From: Iocasia fonsfrigidae | Lineage (GTDB): Bacteria; Bacillota; Halanaerobiia; Halanaerobiales; DTU029 | Direction of reading: 5' to 3' | Length of the DNA stretch: 64,000 nt | NCBI RefSeq assembly: GCF_017751145.1 | Contig: NZ_CP046640.1 | Span: 310,001 to 374,000, forward strand | In this document: piece after piece, positions 1-7,999 of the stretch | Layout of the letters: the number at the start of each line of letters is the position of its first letter | How positions within the stretch are numbered: the first letter of the stretch is position 1 | Notes under the pieces: generated by a model | What the model was told of the DNA's origin: nothing | Database searches by the model: none | Seen by the model: the letters and a program-made list of their open reading frames with translations, nothing else | Translations under genes and position numbers: made by a program

Positions 1-38
1 AATATTATTTGTCAGTTGCTTAAGAAATATTAGTAGTA

Positions 39-162
39 TTAAAGTTATTTACTTTAAAGTTCGAGGTTATTAAAGTATCAAAGGATTAGGGTTAATAGTT
101 GATATTTAAGCCGGTAACCGGCCTATTAAAGTTTACTTTATTTAAGCATTATAGATTAAAGT
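39..162. repeat. Scattered TTAAAGT heptamers, upstream region
   Basis: The heptamer TTAAAGT occurs five times in the same direction, at 39, 54, 70, 126 and 156. A G/C-rich near-palindrome, GCCGGTAACCGGC, lies at 110-122. The surroundings are very A/T-rich, so chance is a serious alternative. No gene is seen here; the end of an upstream gene may lie outside the window. Confidence 0.25.
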
Positions 163-167
163 TTTCT

Positions 168-1364
<1,197 letters not shown>

Positions 1365-1410
1365 TCATTAGTTTAATTGACAAAAATAGTATTTAAGGGG
1401 GTTGAGAATA

Positions 1411-2103
1411 GTGGAGGATAGAATCTTAATAATAGAAGATGAAAAACAGATAGCCCGTTTTATGGAATTAGAACTAACACATGAAGGGTATCAGGTTGTA
1501 GTTGAATATAATGGCAAAGAAGGCCTGGTCAGCTGGCAGGAGAGCGATTTTAGTTTGATTATATTAGATATTATGTTACCGGGTTTAGATGGGATTGAGC
1601 TCTGTCAGAGGATACGCAGAGAATCTAATATCCCGATAATAATGGTTACTGCCAAAGATTCTACGTCAGATAAAGTCAAGGGGTTAGATATAGGTGCTGA
1701 TGATTATCTAACAAAACCATTTGTCATTGAAGAATTATTAGCCCGTATCAGAGCCTTGCTGCGCAGGAATATTAATAGTAATGAAGCTGATAAAAGAGGC
1801 CTGCTCAAGGTCGATAATTTAGTAGTAGATCAGGTAAAATACAGGGTCAGTAGGGCTGAAGAGGTAATAGAGCTTACTAAAAAAGAGTATGATCTGCTGG
1901 TATATCTCTTAATAAATAAGGGTATGGTTCTTTCACGGGAGAAAATATTGAATGATGTCTGGGGATATGATTATGTAGGAGAAACAAATATAGTTGATGT
2001 TTATATCCGTTATTTGAGGAGTAAGATAGATGACCCCTATCAGGAGAAATTAATACAGACTGTACGTGGGGTTGGTTATGTTATCAAGGATGAGCAAGGA
2101 TGA
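1411..2103 (+). CDS. OmpR/PhoB-family response regulator
   Basis: DNA-binding half of a two-component system with the kinase that follows. The receiver domain spans residues 1-115, with acidic residues IIEDE near residue 10, the phospho-acceptor Asp53 in LDIMLPG and the conserved Lys in LTKPF. The winged-helix domain occupies about 130-228 (EYDLLVYLL, then RGVGYV). An upstream TTG at 1402 is in frame, but the AAGGGGG ribosome site at 1395-1401 abuts it. The GTG at 1411 is 9 bases from that site and gives a normal N-terminus, so it was chosen (230 residues). The stop overlaps the kinase start as ATGA. The signal sensed is not evident. Confidence 0.93.
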   Translation: MEDRILIIEDEKQIARFMELELTHEGYQVVVEYNGKEGLVSWQESDFSLIILDIMLPGLDGIELCQRIRRESNIPIIMVTAKDSTSDKVKGLDIGADDYLTKPFVIEELLARIRALLRRNINSNEADKRGLLKVDNLVVDQVKYRVSRAEEVIELTKKEYDLLVYLLINKGMVLSREKILNDVWGYDYVGETNIVDVYIRYLRSKIDDPYQEKLIQTVRGVGYVIKDEQG

Positions 2104-3476
2104 TCAATCTTTTTGATTGGAAAAAAAAGATTTCTACCAAATTAACTATTATATATGCTGTAATGTTTATCCTGGTAATATTACTATTAAATGGAGCGGC
2201 CTATTTTGGTCTGCGTTATTTTATTATAAATAGTGCCCATAGTAACCTTGATAAGACAATGGAATTTATTTTAAATAGGATTAATAGTAGTTATGAGCTC
2301 TATGAAACAGACATTATAGAAGAGATAAGTCAGACAGAACAGAATATATATTTTCGAATCCTCTCTCCTCAGGAGAATATCCTGGGTCAGTCTACTTTAC
2401 TTAAAGATCAGACGATTCCTCTGAAACCGGGATATAATAATTTGATTATTGATGACAGGCCTTTTATCTACCGGAGTAGTTTTATTCTTAAAAGAGGGAA
2501 TTTTATAGGCTATCTTCAAGGTGTTAGAGAAATGACCCTGGAATACCGTTTTTTACGCGCTCTGTTGACAGTAATGATAGCAACCAGTATTGTGGGGATC
2601 TTAGGGGCAGTTCTTACTGGTTACATGATAACTAAAAAGACCTTGGAACCACTCAGCCGGATGACAAAAACAGTCAGGAATATCAGTTTTAATGACCTGG
2701 GAAAGAGACTGGAGCTTACTGGCCCAGAAGATGAGCTCTATCATCTGGCAGATACCTTTAATTCAATGTTGGACAGATTAGAGGATTCCTTTAAAAAACA
2801 ACAGCAGTTTATTTCTGATGCCTCCCACGAATTGAGGACACCTATCTCTGTAATACGCGGTTATATAAATCTGCTGGACCGTTGGGGAAAGAATGAGGCG
2901 GAAGTCAGGGATGAAGCAATAGAGGCTATCAAAAATGAAGCTGGCAATATGCAGTCTCTGACAGAAGGTTTACTTTTTCTGGCCCGTAGTGATAGTGATC
3001 AGTTAGAAATAAAAAAGGATTATTTTCCCTGGAAGGAACTTATTGATGAGCTGCTAAAAGAGACAGAGATGATTAGTGAAGACCTGCTTATTGAATCTAA
3101 TCGTACCCCAGAATTAGAGTTTTATGGTGATAGAAAATTGATTAAGCAGATGCTGAGGATTTTTATTGATAATAGTATTAAGTATACTCCAGCAGGGGGG
3201 GAGATAAGGATTAATTCAGTGTTAACCGGAGATGGGGTAAAAGTGTCGATTGCTGACACAGGTATAGGTATAGCTGAAGAGGATATACCCTATATCTTTG
3301 AACGTTTTTACAGGGCGGATAAGTCCAGGTCAGAAGAAAAGGGTCTTGGTCTGGGTTTATCTATAGCTAAATGGATTATAGAGGAGCACCAGGGAGAAGT
3401 AGTAATAAACAGCAAGCCTGGTCAGGGAACCAGTGTAGAGGTATTTCTCCCTAATAAGGCTGAGAATACCATATAA
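2100..3476 (+). CDS. Membrane sensor histidine kinase
   Basis: Sensor kinase of 458 residues partnered with the preceding regulator and translationally coupled to it through ATGA. It has a transmembrane helix at about 15-38, an extracytoplasmic region of about 110 residues, a second helix at about 152-176, and a HAMP linker. The HisKA motif FISDASHELRTP carries phospho-acceptor His243. The ATPase domain shows an N box (DNSIKYTP), G1 (DTGIGI), an F box and G2 (GLGLGLS). The architecture resembles ArlS/CssS-type kinases. The extracytoplasmic domain gave no recognisable fold by eye, so the stimulus cannot be named. Confidence 0.93.
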   Translation: MINLFDWKKKISTKLTIIYAVMFILVILLLNGAAYFGLRYFIINSAHSNLDKTMEFILNRINSSYELYETDIIEEISQTEQNIYFRILSPQENILGQSTLLKDQTIPLKPGYNNLIIDDRPFIYRSSFILKRGNFIGYLQGVREMTLEYRFLRALLTVMIATSIVGILGAVLTGYMITKKTLEPLSRMTKTVRNISFNDLGKRLELTGPEDELYHLADTFNSMLDRLEDSFKKQQQFISDASHELRTPISVIRGYINLLDRWGKNEAEVRDEAIEAIKNEAGNMQSLTEGLLFLARSDSDQLEIKKDYFPWKELIDELLKETEMISEDLLIESNRTPELEFYGDRKLIKQMLRIFIDNSIKYTPAGGEIRINSVLTGDGVKVSIADTGIGIAEEDIPYIFERFYRADKSRSEEKGLGLGLSIAKWIIEEHQGEVVINSKPGQGTSVEVFLPNKAENTI

Positions 3477-3486
3477 TAACACGAAA

Positions 3487-3511
3487 GGCCAGCTACTTAA
3501 AGTAGCTGGCC
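3487..3511 (+). terminator. Perfect 12-bp hairpin after the two-component operon
   Basis: GGCCAGCTACTT and AAGTAGCTGGCC flank a single A, giving 12-bp arms directly after the kinase stop. There is no U-run: the 3' flank is cacaaaaaa followed by a GGAGG site. It could therefore be a processing or attenuation hairpin rather than a simple terminator. Confidence 0.6.
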
Positions 3512-3532
3512 CACAAAAAAGGAGGATAAAAA

Positions 3533-3625
3533 ATGAAAAAAGTATTTATATTATCCCCTTATAAAACTTTGCTGGATTTAAATTTTCAATTCAGCACCTT
3601 TTCTTATAGCTTTATGTTCTTATAA
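3533..3625 (+). CDS. Possible 30-residue peptide inside a structured element
   Basis: A 30-codon frame begins with ATG AAA AAA and ends in TAA. A textbook GGAGG (3521-3525) lies 7 bases upstream of the ATG. The peptide is hydrophobic and aromatic (begins MKKVFILSPYKTLL, ends SYSFMFL). The frame lies across two nested inverted repeats: CCCCTTATAA at 3555-3564 with TTATAAGGGG at 3620-3629, and GCTGGATT at 3571-3578 with AATTCAGC at 3588-3595. It could be a leader peptide, a small membrane peptide, or a structured RNA with a fortuitous frame. No relative is recognised. Confidence 0.35.
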   Translation: MKKVFILSPYKTLLDLNFQFSTFSYSFMFL

Positions 3626-3738
3626 GGGGTTATCTAGATTATACTAAAAAGATGATAATTTGTAAAGTAAAATCGAAAAAAAAATAAAGAAATAATATTC
3701 TTTATTTTTGGAAAAATCATTACTGGGTTGTTAATGCA

Positions 3739-4212
3739 TTATATAAAGAGTTGAATATTAGAATTAAGGGCATCTTTTAAATAGTCCTGGGCTGTGATGA
3801 TTTCTACCTCCGCTAGCAGTTCTTCTTTTTTGATCCCCATAACCTCAACTGAAAGTTGACATCCAAAAAACTCCACCCCATTATTACGGGCTTCCTGTAG
3901 GAAGTTTGACAAAAGAGGGGTATCATCATCTTCCATCATTTTTTCTAGCATTTTTTTCCCCAGTCCACTCATATTCATTCTGGAAAGAGGTAATTCTTCA
4001 GGTCCTTTTGGTGTTACCATACCAAACATTTTTTCATATTGTGTTTTGTCTTCCACAGAAAATTTTTTAGGATCTCTAATTAAGAAAAGACCCCAGAAGG
4101 CAAAAAATATAGTAGCGTCAAGTCCGATATCTTTAGCAGAGTTTGCCAGTATTAAAGCAGCTAATGCTTTATCATAATCACCACTAAACATTAGTATATT
4201 AATTTTGTGCAA
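3739..4212 (-). CDS. DsrE/DsrF-like sulfur-relay family protein
   Basis: A 157-residue protein of the DsrE/DsrF/DsrH-like superfamily, small proteins that carry or transfer sulfane sulfur on a cysteine. It starts with a beta strand (INILMFSGDYDKALAA) and has the conserved region FFGCQLSVEVMG with the likely active Cys118, followed by the C-terminal AQDYLKDAL helix. The start is a TTG; the reverse strand carries a GGGAGG site about 10 bases upstream. It lies 94 bases downstream of a PLP sulfurtransferase-like gene on the same strand, so a sulfur-donor and sulfur-carrier pair is likely but inferred. Confidence 0.85.
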   Translation of the reverse strand: MHKINILMFSGDYDKALAALILANSAKDIGLDATIFFAFWGLFLIRDPKKFSVEDKTQYEKMFGMVTPKGPEELPLSRMNMSGLGKKMLEKMMEDDDTPLLSNFLQEARNNGVEFFGCQLSVEVMGIKKEELLAEVEIITAQDYLKDALNSNIQLFI

Positions 4213-4306
4213 ATTATTGTTCCCTCCCTTTTAAATGATAGTATATGACTTATTTTTGATAAAAAACTTTGATTTTATTCATATATTAACTAAGTTGTTT
4301 AATTAA

Positions 4307-5617
4307 TTAGCTATATTTTCTTAAATATTTATTCTTATCTTTACTTATATCATTAAGTATTTCTATTAATTTGTTTATTTCTTCATATGTGTTGTACATG
4401 CCGAAACTAATTCTTACTAAGCCAGGATGTAGTTCAGTATTATTAATATGTCTTTTGATTTCCCCCGGACTTATCTTCAGGATCTTTTGTATATAAGGTT
4501 GTGCACAAAAACAACCATTTCTGACTGCAATGCCTGCTTCGTGAGATAAACAACGAGCAAGTATATCATGTCTTATTCCTTTAATATTAAACGGTATAAT
4601 GGCAACTTTAGGGATTTTTTTAGTGTTATATATCTTTAAATCAGGTATATTTTGTAATTGTTTAGCTGTATAATTACATAATTTTTCTTCATAGTTGCTA
4701 ATCTTGTCTAAGCCAAATTTAGTTAAGGAATTAATTGCTTCCATTAGGGCTATAATGCCCATTATATTTGGGGTGCCGGCTTCTTCTTTGTGTGGGGGGA
4801 GATCCCAGTAAACATTATCCTGTGTTACAACTTTAACTGTACCACCACCAGAATATTCCGGGCTTCCATTTAGAAATGTTTCTTTAGGGGCGATAAGAAC
4901 CCCTGTACCAAAGGGGGCATACATTTTATGAGCAGAAAATACTAAAAAGTCTATTTTCTCACTTTCATTAGCATGTTTCATATCAATTGGGCTGTGGGGA
5001 ATAAGTTGAGCAGCATCGATTAATATTTTAGTATGATAGTGGTGTGCCAGGCCTGCTGCTTTATAAATAGGATTTTTATATCCGGTGACATTGGAGGCCC
5101 CAGTTAAAGTAATTAACCTTACTCTATCATTATATTTTATAAGTTTTGACTCCAGGTCAGCAAGTGATATAGAGCCATCATCAGTACTTTTAATATAATC
5201 TACGGTAAACCTGTTTCTCCAGGGTAAATCATTAGAGTGATGTTCCATTTCTGTAGTAAGAATAACATTTTTACCTTCACTATTGGATAAGCGGTATGAT
5301 AATTTATTAATTGCTTCAGTAGTGTTTTTGCCGTAGACAACTGTGTGTGAAACAGGATTACCTTTAACAAAGTTTAATACTATTTTCCTGGAATCTTCAT
5401 AGAATTCTGATGATAATAAAGATTTATAACCTTGACCACGGTGAATTGATGAATACCAGGGTGCAAAATCATTAAGGGTTTTAATGACTGAATATAATGG
5501 TGGTGTTGTAGCAGCATTATCAAAATTTATGTAGTTGGTTTGTTGCCCATTAGCTAATGGGACTTTAGTTTCTAAACCGAGAATATATTTACGGAAAGGA
5601 GAATTGCCTAAGGGCAT
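4307..5617 (-). CDS. Class V aminotransferase / cysteine desulfurase-like enzyme
   Basis: PLP enzyme of the SufS/CsdA branch of class V aminotransferases, 436 residues. It shows NFDNAATTPP near the N-terminus, EMEHHSND at 124-131, LIDAAQL around 199-205, and the Schiff-base lysine Lys231 in SAHKMYAPFGTG. Cys369 and Cys371 in RNGCFCAQPY occupy the place of the catalytic cysteine loop. A GTG at 5626 is in frame, but GAGGTG sits 7 bases before the ATG at 5617, which is the likelier start. With the DsrE-like gene behind it, the likely role is releasing sulfur from cysteine or a related thiol. The substrate is uncertain. Confidence 0.87.
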   Translation of the reverse strand: MPLGNSPFRKYILGLETKVPLANGQQTNYINFDNAATTPPLYSVIKTLNDFAPWYSSIHRGQGYKSLLSSEFYEDSRKIVLNFVKGNPVSHTVVYGKNTTEAINKLSYRLSNSEGKNVILTTEMEHHSNDLPWRNRFTVDYIKSTDDGSISLADLESKLIKYNDRVRLITLTGASNVTGYKNPIYKAAGLAHHYHTKILIDAAQLIPHSPIDMKHANESEKIDFLVFSAHKMYAPFGTGVLIAPKETFLNGSPEYSGGGTVKVVTQDNVYWDLPPHKEEAGTPNIMGIIALMEAINSLTKFGLDKISNYEEKLCNYTAKQLQNIPDLKIYNTKKIPKVAIIPFNIKGIRHDILARCLSHEAGIAVRNGCFCAQPYIQKILKISPGEIKRHINNTELHPGLVRISFGMYNTYEEINKLIEILNDISKDKNKYLRKYS

Positions 5618-5947
5618 AAATATCACCTCGCTCAGATATTTTATTCATTCGATGATAAATTTGTTAATATATTATCCAATAAAATCTTAAAAAAAGGGTT
5701 TTTGCATTTATTAGTGAATATAATAAACAAGAAATAATAAAACGGTATTTTATTATATAAAATAAACAGACTAAATCTCCGATTAAATATTCATAAAATA
5801 CGGAAAATAATATAATTAAACATAAATTATATCTTTTTCTGCTTTTTCTAATTATTATTTCATCTCTGTAAATAGTTGAGGAGTATGGTAGATTAGTGTT
5901 ATAATAAAGCAGAATAGGAATATAAATTTGCAGAGGGATGGTAGTTT
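5618..5947. other. Intergenic region, divergent promoters
   Basis: About 330 bases of A/T-rich DNA separate divergent genes. No coding frame with a ribosome site was seen. The plus-strand promoter for larB at its right end is listed separately. A minus-strand promoter for the aminotransferase is expected but not clear. Confidence 0.5.
5877..5905 (+). promoter_or_regulatory. Sigma-A-type promoter for larBC
   Basis: TTGAGG at 5877-5882 and TATAAT at 5900-5905 are separated by 17 bases and lie 42 bases before the larB ATG. No nickel-regulator palindrome was noticed around it. Confidence 0.65.
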
Positions 5948-6703
5948 ATGTTTAGAGATAAAGACCAGATTAAGCAAATTTTAAAAGATGTTCAGGCTAA
6001 TAAATTGAGTATTGAGAATGCAATGGAGGATATTTATGACTGTGGTTATCATGATATAGGTATTGCTAAAATAGATCATAATCGTGATAGAAGAAGGGGA
6101 TTCCCTGAGGTAGTTCTTGCTGAGGGAAAAACCAGTGAACAGGTAGTGAAGATTATGGAATCGCTGGCAGAATATCACTCCAATATACTGGCTACCAGGG
6201 CAGAACCAGAAACATATGAACTTGTTAAACAAATTATTCCCGAGGTAAAATATAATAAATTAGGGCGGGTAATAATCCTGGAGCGGAGACCACTGCCCAG
6301 AAAAGGCTCTGTTGTAGTCGTTTGTGCTGGTACATCAGACCTCCCTGTAGTAGAAGAAGCCTGCGAAACAGCCCTTATTATGGGAAACGAGGTTAAAAAG
6401 TTGAGGGATGTAGGGGTTGCCGGAGTACACCGTCTCCTGGACAATTTAGATATTTTGCATCAGGCCAGAGTAATCATTGTAGTAGCAGGTATGGATGGGG
6501 CTTTGCCCAGTGTTGTAGCTGGATTGGTGGATAAGCCTGTTATAGCTGTCCCAACTAGTGTGGGTTATGGTGCCAGTTTTAATGGTCTTGCCCCTTTATT
6601 AACCATGCTTAATAGTTGTGCTGCTGGAATAGGTGTGGTTAATATTGACAATGGTTTTGGAGCAGCTTATTTGGCTAATTCAATTAATAAAATGGGTATC
6701 TAG
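5948..6703 (+). CDS. larB: Nickel-pincer cofactor biosynthesis protein LarB
   Basis: LarB carboxylates and hydrolyses nicotinic acid adenine dinucleotide to give the pyridinium dicarboxylate precursor of the nickel-pincer nucleotide used by LarA-type racemases. The 251-residue protein has the AIR-carboxylase-like (PurE) C-terminal fold. Recognisable segments are VVVCAGTSDLPVVEEA, VAGMDGALPSVVAGL and PTSVGYGASF, with an N-terminal LarB-specific part. Its start follows GAGGGATGG. The downstream larC begins 15 bases later. Neither larE nor larA is in the window. Confidence 0.93.
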   Translation: MFRDKDQIKQILKDVQANKLSIENAMEDIYDCGYHDIGIAKIDHNRDRRRGFPEVVLAEGKTSEQVVKIMESLAEYHSNILATRAEPETYELVKQIIPEVKYNKLGRVIILERRPLPRKGSVVVVCAGTSDLPVVEEACETALIMGNEVKKLRDVGVAGVHRLLDNLDILHQARVIIVVAGMDGALPSVVAGLVDKPVIAVPTSVGYGASFNGLAPLLTMLNSCAAGIGVVNIDNGFGAAYLANSINKMGI

Positions 6704-6718
6704 GGAGGTTGATTAGAA

Positions 6719-7495
6719 ATGGAAGCCTATTTTGATATGTTCTCAGGGATAAGTGGCAACATGGTTCTTGGGGCATTATTTGATCTAGGATTAAAGCAGG
6801 AGGAATTTGAAGAGGAATTAAACAAGTTGGGTTTAAGTGATGAATATAATATAGAGATTAAGCAGGTAAAAAAGGAGGGGATAGGGGGTACATATGTTAA
6901 TGTTGAGTTGTTAAAAAATCAGGCTCAACATCATCTGGAAGACGGGCATCACCATCATCACCATGGTAGAAATCTTAGTGAGATAGAGGGTATAATAGAT
7001 AATAGTACATTAACTGAGGGTGTTAAAGAAAAATGCAAGTCTATTTTTAATAAACTGGCCGAGGCAGAGGCTGGAATACATGGGGTTGGTATTGATGAGA
7101 TCCATTTCCATGAAGTGGGTGCAGTAGATGCTATTGTTGATATTGTAGGTTCTGTTATTGGCTTAGACTTATTGGGGATTAAAAAAATTTACGGCTCTAA
7201 AATAAATACTGGTCAGGGATTTGTTAAATGTGCCCATGGTTTAATGCCGGTTCCGGCACCTGCTACTATGGAGTTGTTAACAGGGGTTCCTGTTTTTTCT
7301 ACAGGTATTGAAAATGAACTGGTTACCCCAACTGGGGCAGCTATCATAACAACCCTGGCTGAGGAATTTGGAGTTCGCCCGGAAATGACTATTATAAATA
7401 CAGGTTATGGGGCAGGTTATTATGACCTCTCAATACCTAATTTATTGAGAATTAGTCTGGGGAAAACAAGCAAAAAAAAAAGCAGATTAAGATAG
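6719..7495 (+). CDS. larC: LarC, N-terminal frame (LarC1)
   Basis: First part of the nickel insertase LarC, which loads Ni into the pincer nucleotide. It opens with the typical AYFDMFSGISGNMVLGAL and carries a metal-binding histidine run GHHHHHHG at about 77-84. It continues through HFHEVGAVDAIVDIVG and PVPAPATMELL. This frame stops at 7495, soon after a run of ten A (7472-7481). The next frame resumes in register with the conserved LarC C-terminal half. The two pieces are therefore read here as one gene expressed through frameshifting, as reported for Lactobacillus plantarum larC. The unshifted product ends in SKKKSRLR. Confidence 0.92.
   Translation: MEAYFDMFSGISGNMVLGALFDLGLKQEEFEEELNKLGLSDEYNIEIKQVKKEGIGGTYVNVELLKNQAQHHLEDGHHHHHHGRNLSEIEGIIDNSTLTEGVKEKCKSIFNKLAEAEAGIHGVGIDEIHFHEVGAVDAIVDIVGSVIGLDLLGIKKIYGSKINTGQGFVKCAHGLMPVPAPATMELLTGVPVFSTGIENELVTPTGAAIITTLAEEFGVRPEMTIINTGYGAGYYDLSIPNLLRISLGKTSKKKSRLR
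7472..7481 (+). promoter_or_regulatory. A10 slippery site joining the larC frames
   Basis: Ten consecutive A residues lie in the only overlap between the larC1 and larC2 frames. In the zero frame the codons are AAA AAA AAA AGC; one base back they read AAA AAA AAG CAG, leading into the VETNIDD motif. This is a classical slippery sequence for either the ribosome or the polymerase. Confidence 0.75.
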
Positions 7496-7515
7496 TAGAG
7501 ACAAATATAGATGAT

Positions 7516-7926
7516 ATGAATCCTGAGATTTATGAATATATTATGGAAAAACTATTTTCAGCCGGGGCATTAGATGTCTATTATACACCTGTTCAGATGA
7601 AGAAAAATCGACCAGGGATTAAATTAAATGTTTTGCTTACAGCTGATATCTTAAATGAAGTCCTAAATATATTATTTACTGAAAGTAGTACACTGGGAAT
7701 CAGGGTAATTAATGAAGTTTCACGTTATTCTCTTGACCGGGAGGTTATTAAGGTTAAAACCCCCTGGGGTTTAATAAGGGTTAAAGTGGCTTATTTGAAT
7801 GATAACAGGGTTAATCTCTCCCCAGAATATGATGATTGCTATAATATTGCCCGCAAAAAAAATATTCCTTTAAAAAAAGTATATGACACAGTAAAAACTG
7901 AGTATTTCAGGCAGGATAAAGCCTAG
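7516..7926 (+). CDS. larC: LarC, C-terminal frame (LarC2)
   Basis: C-terminal domain of LarC. The first ATG of the frame is at 7516, but homology begins upstream: reading this frame back from 7516 gives VETNIDDMNPE, the family hallmark, without a stop as far as the A10 run at 7472-7481. There is no convincing ribosome site before 7516, so independent initiation is unlikely. The frame is -1 relative to LarC1, so a -1 ribosomal shift or an RNA polymerase slip on A10 would produce a protein of about 400 residues. Later motifs include TTEYF-like KTEYFRQDK at the end. A disabling frameshift is the alternative. Confidence 0.88.
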   Translation: MNPEIYEYIMEKLFSAGALDVYYTPVQMKKNRPGIKLNVLLTADILNEVLNILFTESSTLGIRVINEVSRYSLDREVIKVKTPWGLIRVKVAYLNDNRVNLSPEYDDCYNIARKKNIPLKKVYDTVKTEYFRQDKA

Positions 7927-7999
7927 TTGTTAATCAAATAAGTTTTAAAGGATCTTTTTTACTAAAAGATTCAAAAAAATATATAAGGATGGTGGGAAA

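Noticed and set aside
3487-3511. Palindrome as a protein operator
   Set aside because: It directly follows a stop codon at the end of an operon and has 12-bp arms, more consistent with an RNA hairpin, although the missing U-run leaves doubt.
7472-7481. Larc frameshift as a simple disabling mutation
   Set aside because: The conserved motif resumes in frame directly after an A10 slippery run and the same split is known in another larC, so programmed expression is more likely; it remains the main alternative.
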